Origin: Glaciimonas sp. | GTDB lineage: Bacteria > Pseudomonadota > Gammaproteobacteria > Burkholderiales > Burkholderiaceae | Assembly (NCBI GenBank): GCA_014377145.1 | Contig: JACMQE010000277.1 | Span: 1-9,965 of the forward strand | Reading direction: 5' to 3' | DNA length: 9,965 nt | Shown: positions 1 through 7,628 of the stretch, piece after piece | Position numbering within the stretch: position 1 is the first letter of the stretch | How the letters are laid out: the number at the start of each line of letters is the position of its first letter | The notes under the pieces: model-generated | Told to the model about the DNA's origin: nothing | The model's database searches: none | Seen by the model: the letters and a program-made list of their open reading frames with translations, nothing else | Position numbers and translations under genes: made by a program

Positions 1-1
1 C

Positions 2-27
2 AAAAATACCGCCCGTTGATGGGCAGT
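2..27 (-). terminator. Intrinsic terminator-like hairpin at left edge
   Basis: Read on the minus strand, ACTGCCC (27-21) pairs with GGGCGGT (14-8) around a 6-nt loop, with one T-G wobble. It is followed at once by A and five T (positions 7 to 2). This is the form of a short rho-independent terminator for a transcript coming from the right. No recognisable minus-strand gene lies between here and the TetR gene, so what it terminates is unknown. It could belong to a decayed gene or a small RNA, or be chance. Confidence 0.45.
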
Positions 28-721
28 CGGAAATATTCTTTTTAAACGCTTGGCTACGGTTTCTAAAGTAGAGTATGAATACATCATCGGGACAATTTAT
101 AATGCCTCTAACCATTTAGCGTAACCGTCTGGAGTCTTATTTGACTGACTGGCTCACGACCAAATTCCTCCAAATTAATTAACTTGCGAATCCGTTGTGA
201 TTTTATTCTGCATATTAAACCTGCAACGTACCCTCCCATGATACGCCCAAGCGAATTGGCTGATTCTTCGCCCATGGAATGCTACAAAATGACGTTTAGA
301 TCGGCCAAATAATCGAGAAACCAATACACATCCAAGAGTCCATATTGCCGCAGACCGGAGCCGCGCTAATATGAGAAAAGTTATCAACTAGATACCGATA
401 CATTCATCCAGCCGTGTAATATAAATAGCAACGGCGCATCTGCTTCCCCTCAGCGTGCGAATATGGAATCACATTCAGCGAACCTAAATAAAATCTGATT
501 TGGATACTTTCGCCAATATTTAATAAAAGAAGAAAATATTAAATCGGATATTAAAAAGTTAAAGAGGAAATTGATCAAGGTCAAGAAACGAGTTTCTTCG
601 AAAGAATAAAGTTTTAATTCTTTCGAATATATGTTGGCAATGATTGCTCGTTTTACAGGATCAATATTATATATTTTTTGCATAATTTCTTTATTGGTTA
701 TATGCCGGACCACAGAAGCAA
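28..721. other. Gene-poor stretch, no recognisable coding sequence
   Basis: About 700 bp with no reading frame I can assign to a family. Minus-strand open frames exist at 175-387 (70 codons, TTG/ATG-type start, no ribosome site seen) and 450-728 (92 codons, AT-rich, hydrophobic middle). Neither shows a domain or motif I know. The right half (about 480-790) is clearly more AT-rich than the left. The stretch may be an eroded gene or plain intergenic DNA; no transposase or tRNA remnant was seen. Confidence 0.6.
597..627. repeat. 11-bp perfect inverted repeat (hairpin)
   Basis: TTCGAAAGAAT at 597-607 is exactly complementary to ATTCTTTCGAA at 617-627, with a 9-nt loop. A smaller palindrome, AAGAAAC-GA-GTTTCTT, sits directly on its left at 583-598 and overlaps it by two bases. 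No T-tract follows on the plus strand, so it is not a classical terminator. It lies about 170 bp upstream of the TetR gene; its role is unknown. Confidence 0.6.
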
Positions 722-743
722 TATACAATATTTAATATGTATA
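722..743. promoter_or_regulatory. Possible operator palindrome upstream of the TetR gene
   Basis: TATACA (722-727) and TGTATA (738-743) form inverted half-sites separated by 10 AT-rich bases, about 50 bp before the TetR start codon. TetR-family repressors often bind such palindromes in their own promoter, so autoregulation is plausible. The sequence is very AT-rich and such half-sites arise easily by chance, so this is only a candidate. Confidence 0.25.
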
Positions 744-794
744 AGTTTCAGAATAGACATAACCACCAACATAAAGATTTTTTGAAAGAAAAAT

Positions 795-1472
795 ATGGGA
801 CAAAGGGTGCCGCGTCGTGCGCGTGAGAAAATTCTGGAACTATCTTTGAAGCTTTTTAATGAATTCGGTGAGCCAAATATTACTACTACTATCATTGCCG
901 ATGAAATGAAAATTTCACCGAGAAATTTATACTACCATTTTCGCAATAAAGATGACATCGTTAATTCGATTTTCGTCATGTTCGAAGAAGAAATGAGTTG
1001 CATGCTAGCCGTTCCACCAAAGGAGCGACCCACGATACAAGACGTATGGAATTATTTACATCTGATGTTTGAATTAATCTGGCGTTACCGTTTTTTTTAC
1101 CGAGATCTAAGCGATTTATTATTTCGAAATCGCACCCTAGAACTTCACTTTAAAGAAATTTTTGGTCATAAAATTAAAGTGGTCAAACAATTATGTCTAG
1201 ACCTGCAGGCGGAAAATGCACTTGCCGCGAATGTAGTTGAAATCGATGCGCTCTCAACGAATATGGTGGTCACAGCCATTTACTGGCTATCCTATCAATA
1301 CGTACTTAATCCGCGCCAATATACTGAACACGCATTCGTAGAAAATGTACTCGCCAGCGGATGTTACCAGGTGTTATCTTCGATGCATCCCTATTTGCGT
1401 GGGAAAACCTTAGAACACTTTGAAGAACTTACTTTTCAATATGTAAAAAAACTTACAAATGCAGAGCTTTAA
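795..1472 (+). CDS. TetR/AcrR-family transcriptional regulator
   Basis: A 225-residue DNA-binding regulator. The N-terminal TetR helix-turn-helix is clear at about residues 10-58: a REKILELSLKLFNEFG helix, then TTIIADEMKISPRNLYYHF with the typical LYYHFRNKDDIV recognition-helix end. The remainder (about 75-215) carries the pattern RYRFFYRDLSDLLFRN, which fits the TetR C-terminal family found in Burkholderiales regulators of this size (PF13972-like, from memory). The ATG at 795 is preceded by a weak purine run (GAAAGA), and the length is normal for the family. It is the only plus-strand gene, converges on the metZ pseudogene across a 204-bp AT-rich spacer without an obvious terminator, and has no intact divergent partner. 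Its ligand and target genes therefore cannot be inferred. The frame is intact while its neighbours on both sides are decayed or non-coding. Confidence 0.9.
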   Translation: MGQRVPRRAREKILELSLKLFNEFGEPNITTTIIADEMKISPRNLYYHFRNKDDIVNSIFVMFEEEMSCMLAVPPKERPTIQDVWNYLHLMFELIWRYRFFYRDLSDLLFRNRTLELHFKEIFGHKIKVVKQLCLDLQAENALAANVVEIDALSTNMVVTAIYWLSYQYVLNPRQYTEHAFVENVLASGCYQVLSSMHPYLRGKTLEHFEELTFQYVKKLTNAEL

Positions 1473-1676
1473 CGTAATATACGTACACTAATTTTTAGTT
1501 TTCATACTAATACTAACTCGAATTAATGTCCATTTAAATAAATTAACCGAATCTTATCCCAATTTAAGCTGATTAAACTGATTTAAATATTAAAATATTA
1601 CGCTAAATTTTTAGAATCGTGGTATTTTTATATAGACATTTATGCTTTATGCAATTTTAAAACATTTAATTCCTAT

Positions 1677-2918
1677 CTAAAGCGCTTGCTTAAAATCTAC
1701 CACCAAATCGACTGTGTCTTCAATACCGATCGACACACGAATAAGAGAATCTGAAATTCCTATACGTGCGCGGGCTTCACCACACATTTCATAAAAAATT
1801 GTATGCGTAACGGGCATTGCCAACGTCCGATTATCACCCAAATGGGTAGCTGAGATACCTAATTTCACCCGGTTAAGATAATCGAAGCATTCAAGTTCGG
1901 GCTGTAACTCAAAACTCGGCAAATAACCAAAGGAACGAAACAAGTCGCTTACTAAGGCATGCTGCGGATGAGATGGCAAGCCGGAGCAATGAACAGCCGC
2001 GCTACACGTTGATCAGCTTCAAGCATCCTCGCGACAGCCATTGTGTTAACGCTGCTACGGTCCATGCGCAAAGCTATTGTTTCAGCCCCTACTTCAATAT
2101 GATGCACGGCTTCAGGACCAATCGCAGCGCCAAAATCAAGCAGGCTTTTTGCTCGAATCTGTGCCCTACCCCACATTGCGAAGACGAAAGCTTTTTATAG
2201 CTGTCCGATATATGAGGATATTGGTTCCAATCGAACATACCGGTATCAGTTAACGCTCAACCAAACGCATTACCATGTCCCCCTATCGATTTGGTCAATG
2301 AATTGATCACCAGGCTTATGCCAACGACCTTAGGCTAAAACAGATATGGTGATGTCAACCACAAACAAAATACCACGTGCATGACACAATTCGTCGATAC
2401 ACTTCAGGCCGGCAATCTAGGTGCGAGGATTAGCGATCGTTTCAACGAAGACCATCCGCGTATTAGTATAGTTAAAGCAGATTCGACATGCGTGACATTT
2501 GTCACATCGACTATCCAAACATCAATGCCTTGCCCCCGAATAGTTTGCCATACACTTGCTGTATTACCGAATAGAAATGCGCTCGATACAACATGGTCGC
2601 CGGCGCGTAGTATAGACCCTGTATCAATGCAACAATTGCCGCCATACCGGTTGCGAAACAAATAGTGGCATAGTCACCTTCCATGAGGTTGACTTTATCT
2701 TCCAGCGCCGACACGGTTGGATTACCCTGACGGCCATAGAGATAACCTTGAGCACGCCCTTGAAAAACTTCAGCCAGCTGGCGCGCATCGTTGTACCCGT
2801 ACGTCGCTGAAGTATGCACTGGCTTGTACAAAGAACCGTGCTCTATCATTTTTTGTACAAGCCAGTGCAATACCATTTTAGCAAATCCATGGCGCTTTTT
2901 GTCTTCTGTCTTACTCAT
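1677..2918 (-). pseudogene. metZ: O-succinylhomoserine sulfhydrylase remnant, multiply disrupted
   Basis: The remnant matches a Cys/Met-metabolism PLP enzyme of MetZ type over its whole length (about 414 codons; the family is about 400), but in several frames. Intact MetZ converts O-succinylhomoserine and sulfide to homocysteine. Recognisable blocks in order are YGRQGNPTVSALEDK and CFATGMAAI; then, after a break near 2610-2622, GDHVVSSAFLFGNT; after a break near 2460-2472, RMVFVETIANPRT and a TAG stop (2417-2419); then ARGILFVVD. About 11 nt are missing near 2332-2348. NSLTKSIGGHGNAFG follows, with the PLP lysine codon at 2290-2292 and a TGA (2257-2259) replacing a conserved glycine. After a break near 2171-2182 come RAQIRAK and GPEAVHHIEVGAETIALR, and after a break near 1983-1995 SHPQHALVSDLFRSFG up to a normal TAG at 1677. 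Five frame breaks plus two stops rule out one sequencing error. Position after purF is the normal betaproteobacterial place for metZ. Confidence 0.93.
2815..2869. repeat. 18-bp perfect inverted repeat inside metZ remnant
   Basis: The 18 bases at 2815-2832 (TGCACTGG...TACAAA) are exactly complementary to 2852-2869 (TTTGTACA...AGTGCA), with a 19-nt spacer. The right-hand-coordinate arm encodes LHWLVQK and the other arm encodes LYKPVH in the metZ frame. The KPVHTS block is what I expect in MetZ, whereas HWLVQ is not; family members read roughly HSDRQ there. One arm therefore seems to have been rewritten as a copy of the other. Confidence 0.92.
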
Positions 2919-2949
2919 GATCTACACTAGTTTTAGTTTGTTCTATCGC

Positions 2950-2979
2950 AAATTGAAACTGCCCGTCATTACGGGGCAG
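2950..2979 (-). terminator. Weak terminator-like hairpin between purF and metZ
   Basis: On the minus strand CTGCCC (2979-2974) pairs with GGGCAG (2964-2959). Inner CGT/ACG pairs extend the stem around a 4-nt loop if one C bulges. The stem is followed by TTTCAATTT, an interrupted T-tract. It lies 15 bases after the purF stop and about 40 bases before the metZ start, so it could end or attenuate purF transcripts. The poor T-run makes it a weak candidate. Confidence 0.4.
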
Positions 2980-2993
2980 ATTTCTAACCACAA

Positions 2994-4505
2994 TCACTCA
3001 AAATTAGCCAGATTCAATTGTGAACGTACGCCATCTTCAATTTCGGCTTTTGGATTATTGCGAACAAATTCGATACGATCCAGATAGTCACGTGAAATGT
3101 CACCGGTGATGTAATGACCGTCAAAACAAGATGCCTCAAAGTTCCTTAGCGCTGGATTAATATCAGAAATAGACCTTTTTAATGCGTCAATATCCTGGTA
3201 TACAAGAGCGTCAGCCGTAATTTCACGGCAAACTTCTTCATTATTACGACCGTAGGCAATTAATTCACCACGCGTCGGCATGTCAATTCCATAAACATTT
3301 GGAAATTTTACCGGCGGCGCCGCTGAAGCAAAAATGACTCTTTTTGCGCCGGAATCGCGTGCCATCTGAACAATCTCACGGCTTGTCGTGCCACGCACAA
3401 TAGAATCATCCACTAATAAAACCGTCTTGCCTTTGAACTCAGATCCAATGGCATTCAGCTTCTGACGTACTGATTTCTTACGTATTGCTTGGCCTGGCAT
3501 CAAGAAAATACGGCCAATATAGCGATTCTTGATAAAGCCTTCTCGATACGCAATATTCAATTTAAGTGCCAGCTGAATGGCGGCCGGACGTGATGAGTCA
3601 GGAATCGGCATGACCACGTCGATGTCGCCACTGAGAAATTCGCGCTTGATCTTATCTGCCAAATATTCGCCCATTTTAAGACGAGTAGCATAAACTGAAG
3701 CACCATCAATGATCGAATCGGGACGGGCCAGATACACGAACTCGAAAGCACATGGATTCAATGTTGGATTACCGGCACATTGCTGGTGGTACAAATTACC
3801 TTCAATGTCAATAAAAATGGCCTCGCCTGGAATCACATCACGCAAGAAACGGAACCCCAACCCTTCAAGGGCAACCGATTCGCTGGCAATGACATATTCT
3901 GTACCCTTGTCAGTTTCATTAACACCGATACACAGTGGGCGAATACCATATGGATCGCGAAATGCCAGCAAGCCATGACCGGCAATCTGGGTCACCACCG
4001 CGTAAGAACCCCGAACCCGCTGGTGAACCACAGCGACAGCCTTGAACAGTGCATCGGGATCAAGTGAATAACCGATAGTCGCTTGTTGGATTTCGTGTGC
4101 CAGCACGTTTAGTAAGACTTCTGTATCAGAATCGGTATTAATATGCCGACGGTCATTTTTGAACATCTCAATTTTGAGTTGTTCAGCATTGGTCAGATTG
4201 CCGTTATGCGCCAAAATGATACCGAAGGGTGCATTGACGTAAAATGGTTGTGCTTCTTCTGCGCTGGCGCTACCAGCAGTTGGGTAACGGACTTGCCCGA
4301 TACCGAAATTGCCCGGTAAAGAACGCATGTTGCGGGTCCGAAAAACATCGCGCACCAAGCCATTGGCCTTATGCATAAAGAATCCGTTACCTTGGTTGGT
4401 TGAAATTCCCGCAGCATCTTGACCACGATGCTGCAACAACAATAGTGCATCGTAGATCAATTGATTGGCGGGGTTGTGAGAGGCGATGCCGACTATGCCA
4501 CACAT
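2994..4505 (-). CDS. purF: Amidophosphoribosyltransferase
   Basis: Catalyses the first committed step of purine synthesis, glutamine plus PRPP to 5-phosphoribosylamine, in the cytosol. The 503-residue frame is complete. It opens MCGIVGI, so Cys2 is the N-terminal glutamine-amidotransferase nucleophile with only Met to remove and no propeptide. Arg73, Asn101-Gly102 (HNGNLTN) and Asp127 (NTDSDTE) fall at the same positions as in E. coli PurF. The phosphoribosyltransferase half has the PRPP loop VLLVDDSIVRGTT at 362-374 with Asp366-Asp367. There is no cysteine-rich iron-sulfur region of the Bacillus type. The start is fixed by MCG and by an AGGAGT six bases upstream. It lies 93 bp after cvpA in the same direction, the classic cvpA-purF pairing. 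The next gene, metZ, is dead, so purF is now the last functional gene of the cluster. Confidence 0.98.
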   Translation of the reverse strand: MCGIVGIASHNPANQLIYDALLLLQHRGQDAAGISTNQGNGFFMHKANGLVRDVFRTRNMRSLPGNFGIGQVRYPTAGSASAEEAQPFYVNAPFGIILAHNGNLTNAEQLKIEMFKNDRRHINTDSDTEVLLNVLAHEIQQATIGYSLDPDALFKAVAVVHQRVRGSYAVVTQIAGHGLLAFRDPYGIRPLCIGVNETDKGTEYVIASESVALEGLGFRFLRDVIPGEAIFIDIEGNLYHQQCAGNPTLNPCAFEFVYLARPDSIIDGASVYATRLKMGEYLADKIKREFLSGDIDVVMPIPDSSRPAAIQLALKLNIAYREGFIKNRYIGRIFLMPGQAIRKKSVRQKLNAIGSEFKGKTVLLVDDSIVRGTTSREIVQMARDSGAKRVIFASAAPPVKFPNVYGIDMPTRGELIAYGRNNEEVCREITADALVYQDIDALKRSISDINPALRNFEASCFDGHYITGDISRDYLDRIEFVRNNPKAEIEDGVRSQLNLANFE

Positions 4506-4510
4506 GGTGG

Positions 4511-4516
4511 ACTCCT
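4511..4516 (-). promoter_or_regulatory. Ribosome binding site of purF
   Basis: AGGAGT on the minus strand, with 5 bases between it and the ATG, matches the Shine-Dalgarno core and confirms the start that leaves Cys2 as catalytic residue. Confidence 0.75.
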
Positions 4517-4590
4517 AAATAAAACAATTCGATAAAACAGTTCGAGGAAGCAATACAAGCGATACAGACAAGATTAAATACTACAACTCA

Positions 4591-4598
4591 GGGGGGGG
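4591..4598. repeat. Homopolymer run of eight G (C on the coding strand)
   Basis: Eight consecutive G on the plus strand abut the cvpA stop codon. Such a run is unusual in an otherwise moderate-GC window and is prone to slippage. Because it lies after the stop, length changes would not alter CvpA, only the cvpA-purF spacer. Confidence 0.9.
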
Positions 4599-5087
4599 TT
4601 AAAACTTTACGCGCTTTACAAATGTACCTGGCAGAAATGGCAAAGCAGTATTTGCCGCATTGACGGCAAGCTGGCTTAATAATGCGTCGCGCCAAAATGG
4701 TTGCTGTGGTATAGCGGTAGTACCACAGATTAAGACCGCTGCCAGAACGATCACCAGTCCCCGCGCCAACCCAAACAATCCGCCTAAACCACGATCAACA
4801 ACACTCAGCCCAATAGCCTTGATCAACCCTTCAAGCGCCATACTTAACAGCATCATTAACAATCGGACACCGATAAATAGTATTAAAAAGGCAGCGATCA
4901 GCCTTGTGACAGTGCCAGGAATGACGCCCGGTAAGAAAGTTGCCAGACTTTCTCCGTATGCGTTGGCAATCAATAAAGCAATCACCCAACTTGCTAAGGA
5001 CAGGACTTCTTTGACCAATCCGCGCAAGATGCTGATCAATACTGAACAAATCAGCACAAACAATACAAGATAATCAAAAATCGTCAC
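4599..5087 (-). CDS. cvpA: CvpA family inner-membrane protein
   Basis: A 162-residue hydrophobic protein of the CvpA/colicin V production family, the same length as E. coli CvpA. Four membrane segments are visible at about residues 5-20, 30-45, 60-84 and 104-122. Family features are FDYLVL near the start, RGLVKEVLSLASW at 22-34 and VDRGLGGLFGLARG at 97-110. The family is linked to colicin V export and envelope stress tolerance, but the molecular function is unsettled. I chose the GTG at 5085-5087, which gives (M)TIFDYLV. A purine run AGAGA lies a few bases upstream, and the length then equals the family. An in-frame ATG seven codons upstream lacks a ribosome site and adds VYRDS-type residues not seen in relatives I recall. 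It sits between dedD and purF in a row of same-direction genes, so co-transcription with purF is likely. Confidence 0.92.
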   Translation of the reverse strand: MTIFDYLVLFVLICSVLISILRGLVKEVLSLASWVIALLIANAYGESLATFLPGVIPGTVTRLIAAFLILFIGVRLLMMLLSMALEGLIKAIGLSVVDRGLGGLFGLARGLVIVLAAVLICGTTAIPQQPFWRDALLSQLAVNAANTALPFLPGTFVKRVKF

Positions 5088-5223
5088 GCTATCTCTATAA
5101 ACCATCAAAAATCATTGACCCAATTCGCTTAGGTATTATTTTGCTTCAACTATTCTCGCTGTACCTTGCTGTTACTTAAGACAAATAATTCAGACTGGGC
5201 TGTACGCGGTACGGTAGAATTCT

Positions 5224-6207
5224 TCAAGTTGGAATCAAACTGCTGGACAACCCCAATGGTGCCAGCGTGACACGCGCCCTCTCTGCCTCTTCTTTGCTGG
5301 TAAAAGGGCCAAAACGAATGCGGATGCGCTCGCCCAAAGGCGTTTTTATTTTCTGGGTATAAGAGATAATGCCAGCATTTTTAAGTTTTTTTTGCAGCTC
5401 ATCAACTTTTTCCTGTGATACTAAAGCGGCAACCTGAATTACAAATTTGGTTGATTTTTTCTCGTTTGATGAGTGGATCGCCTTAGTTTGACCGTTCAGA
5501 ATTGCTACTGCCCTTGCTGAATCGTCTGGTGCTTCGCTTGTGCCATTCTTATCTTCAGCCGTAACGATAAATTTAGGTTCAGGCTTAGGTTTTCGCTTTA
5601 TCCTGGCTTCTGCTTTTGACTTGTTTTCTGACTTAGCTTTGACAAGCTGCTTAGGTTCAGATTTAATATCGGGTGTAATTTTTGTAGCTGAAGGTACCGT
5701 AGCATTAGTGCGGTCACCCGATATCGCAAGCGGCGGTGTTAGCGGTACCGAACTAACAGCGACAAGAGCCGTAGCGCTTGCCGGTTGATTCGTAGAAGAC
5801 ACAGCCATGCTCGCTGGATCAATAATTTCCTCTTGTTGATCCAGGCCATTCCCTACACTAGCCATACTAGATATTACCATTGCGGAAGCGAAGGCAGGAG
5901 TCGGTTTGTCAAGCGATGGAATCTGGATTGCTATATCGTCAGGTAAGCGTTTCGGTTCCGAATCCAGCAACATGGGCAATATAATTACTAATGCCAAAAC
6001 CAGGGTTACTGCGCCGACCAAACGGCGTCGAGCACGTTTTTTTTCTGGAAGAACCGGGTCCATCACATCACTGGCTTGATTGGTTGGATTTTTACGCTTC
6101 CTGCCACCGATTATGGCGCTTGCATTCTCTGCTGAACGCGAATTATAGGCAATCTGCTCAGGGCTAGGCTGATGCTTATTTTTACGGAAGAAAGAGAAAA
6201 AATCCAT
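5224..6207 (-). CDS. dedD: SPOR-domain membrane protein, DedD-like
   Basis: A 327-residue bitopic inner-membrane protein. A short cytoplasmic N-terminus rich in Lys/Arg (KKRARRR just before the membrane) leads to one membrane segment at about 63-81, then LDSEPKRLPDDIAIQIPS, the sequence expected just outside the membrane in DedD homologues. A long low-complexity linker follows (Ala/Ser/Thr-rich, then Lys/Pro-rich around 188-213). A C-terminal SPOR domain at about 254-327 begins KFVIQVAALVS and includes GERIRIRFGPFTSKEEA. SPOR domains bind denuded septal peptidoglycan, so a role in cell division is expected from the family. The gene is in its normal place between folC and cvpA. No clear Shine-Dalgarno precedes the ATG; the first stretch MDFFSFFRKNK is typical of the family and supports this start. 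The linker is the least conserved part and its length is not informative. Confidence 0.92.
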   Translation of the reverse strand: MDFFSFFRKNKHQPSPEQIAYNSRSAENASAIIGGRKRKNPTNQASDVMDPVLPEKKRARRRLVGAVTLVLALVIILPMLLDSEPKRLPDDIAIQIPSLDKPTPAFASAMVISSMASVGNGLDQQEEIIDPASMAVSSTNQPASATALVAVSSVPLTPPLAISGDRTNATVPSATKITPDIKSEPKQLVKAKSENKSKAEARIKRKPKPEPKFIVTAEDKNGTSEAPDDSARAVAILNGQTKAIHSSNEKKSTKFVIQVAALVSQEKVDELQKKLKNAGIISYTQKIKTPLGERIRIRFGPFTSKEEAERARVTLAPLGLSSSLIPT

Positions 6208-6244
6208 GCGTTATCGATTTAATTTAAAAATACAATATTAGAAT

Positions 6245-6282
6245 ATTAGCAATGTGCACTGTACGCAATGCACATTGCTAAT
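6245..6282 (-). repeat. 14-bp perfect hairpin overlapping the folC stop
   Basis: ATTAGCAATGTGCA (6245-6258) is exactly complementary to TGCACATTGCTAAT (6269-6282), with a 10-nt loop. The folC stop codon (6278-6280) lies inside one arm. On the minus strand it is followed by an AT-rich stretch with T5 about 25 bases further, rather than an immediate T-run. It may be a weak terminator, a processing site or an mRNA-stabilising stem between folC and dedD. Confidence 0.85.
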
Positions 6283-7606
6283 GAAGTCCCGATTTTTTGG
6301 TTTGCATTACGCCAGCAACTGTCAAAAATGATCCAAAAACCACAACTCTATCATCCTCACCCGCCCTGCTCAGCGCATTTGCATAGGCTTCCGCTGGCGT
6401 GTTGAAACTTTGAATCGTGGACTCTGCTTTAGCGCTCTCTTGCACCTCAACACCAGCCGCTATTAAGCTTTGGCGCAAATGCTCAGCTGTGGCGGCGCGT
6501 GGTAATGGTAGGTTGGTTACGCACCAGTAATCAATTCTACCTTTAAGCTGCGCTATGATACCTTCGATATCTTTGTCGAGCATGGCACCAAATATTCCGA
6601 ATGTGTAAGGATGAAAACCCATATTGTCTAGATTTTGCGCTAGCGTGGCAGAGGCATGTGGATTGTGCGCTACATCGAGCACCACCAAGGGCTGCCCCGG
6701 GATCACTTGAAAACGCGCTGGCAACTGAACTGTTACTAACCCGGTTCGTACCTCTTGCGCACTCACCGGCAACTGATTTCGCAGCGCTTCCAATGCTGCC
6801 AATGCCGCCGAGGCATTCAGCAGTTGGTTGGCACCACGAAGACTGGGGTATCCAAGGGAATTGCGACGTTGTCCACGGCCACCATAGTTCCATTGCTGCT
6901 TGTCACCGGTATAGTTAAAATCGCGGCCTAACAACCACAAATCAGCACCGATTGCATTGGCATGATCAATCAACGACTGTGGCGGTACCGGATCACTGCA
7001 AATCGCCGTTTTACCTGGGCGGAAAATACCAGCTTTCTCAAAGCCGATTTTTTCACGGGTGTCACCTAAATAATAAGTATGATCGATATCGATGCTGGTC
7101 ACAATAGCAACATCGGCGTCGACTACATTGACGGCATCGAGGCGCCCCCCCAGACCGACTTCCAAAATCACAATTTCCAGATTCGCAGAAGCCAGCAAAT
7201 ACATGATTGCCAAAGTGGTAAATTCAAAATAAGTTAAGGAAATGTCGCTACAATGGGCTTCGACAATCTCAAAACTAGAAATCAGTGCTTTATCCGAGGC
7301 TGACTTGCCATTCAACTGCACGCGTTCATTAAAAAGTAAAAAATGTGGCTTGATATACAAACCAACTTTATAACCGGCGCGTAGCAGCATCGACTCTAGC
7401 ATGGCAGAGGTTGAGCCTTTACCATTGGTTCCAGCCACCATGATCACAGGGCAATTGAACTGTATATTTAGTCGCTCCTTAACCAATTTGACCCGATCCA
7501 GGCCCATATCGATAGTTTTAAAGTGGCGCGACTCAAGCAATACCAGCCATTCGTCAAGTGTGGCAGGTTTGATGGGAGCGTTATATGGACTTAAATGTGT
7601 AGGCAT
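6278..7606 (-). CDS. folC: Bifunctional dihydrofolate synthase / folylpolyglutamate synthase
   Basis: An ATP-dependent Mur-ligase-type enzyme that adds glutamate to dihydropteroate and then to folates. From the ATG at 7604-7606 it has 442 residues. The P-loop GTNGKGST is at 59-66. EVGLGGRLDAVN is at about 149-160. The metal-binding His is at 176 (SIDIDHT), the lysine that is carbamylated in Mur-type ligases at 191 (EKAGIFR), and DVAHNPHAS starts at about 311, in the C-terminal domain. All are present in one open frame. An in-frame GTG four codons upstream (7616-7618) could also start. I prefer the ATG because MPTHLSPYN resembles relatives and GAGAG lies five bases before it. Oddity: the common HTDxLG reads HTYYLG here; the position also varies in other family members, so loss of activity is not implied. 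An intrinsic terminator lies only about 20 bases upstream. Confidence 0.96.
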   Translation of the reverse strand: MPTHLSPYNAPIKPATLDEWLVLLESRHFKTIDMGLDRVKLVKERLNIQFNCPVIMVAGTNGKGSTSAMLESMLLRAGYKVGLYIKPHFLLFNERVQLNGKSASDKALISSFEIVEAHCSDISLTYFEFTTLAIMYLLASANLEIVILEVGLGGRLDAVNVVDADVAIVTSIDIDHTYYLGDTREKIGFEKAGIFRPGKTAICSDPVPPQSLIDHANAIGADLWLLGRDFNYTGDKQQWNYGGRGQRRNSLGYPSLRGANQLLNASAALAALEALRNQLPVSAQEVRTGLVTVQLPARFQVIPGQPLVVLDVAHNPHASATLAQNLDNMGFHPYTFGIFGAMLDKDIEGIIAQLKGRIDYWCVTNLPLPRAATAEHLRQSLIAAGVEVQESAKAESTIQSFNTPAEAYANALSRAGEDDRVVVFGSFLTVAGVMQTKKSGLH

Positions 7607-7628
7607 GCATACTCTCACTCACTTAATG

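Noticed and set aside
1..115. Minus-strand open frame from an ATG at 113-115 running off the left edge
   Set aside because: Only 38 codons visible, no ribosome site, no recognisable residues, and it reads through a terminator-like hairpin.
450..728. 92-codon minus-strand frame as a possible small membrane protein
   Set aside because: It has a hydrophobic stretch, but this comes with AT-rich DNA. No Shine-Dalgarno, family match or conserved context; noted only inside the gene-poor region.
1973..2200. 75-codon plus-strand open frame opposite the metZ remnant
   Set aside because: It is antisense to clearly recognisable MetZ residues and has no ribosome site or known motif; a shadow of the decayed gene.
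2381..2665. 94-codon plus-strand open frame opposite metZ
   Set aside because: It overlaps the conserved FLFGNT and VFVETIANP blocks on the other strand and shows no coding features of its own.
6942..7100. HTYYLG in FolC as evidence of an inactive enzyme
   Set aside because: The changed residue varies among folylpolyglutamate synthases, and all other key motifs and the full frame are intact.
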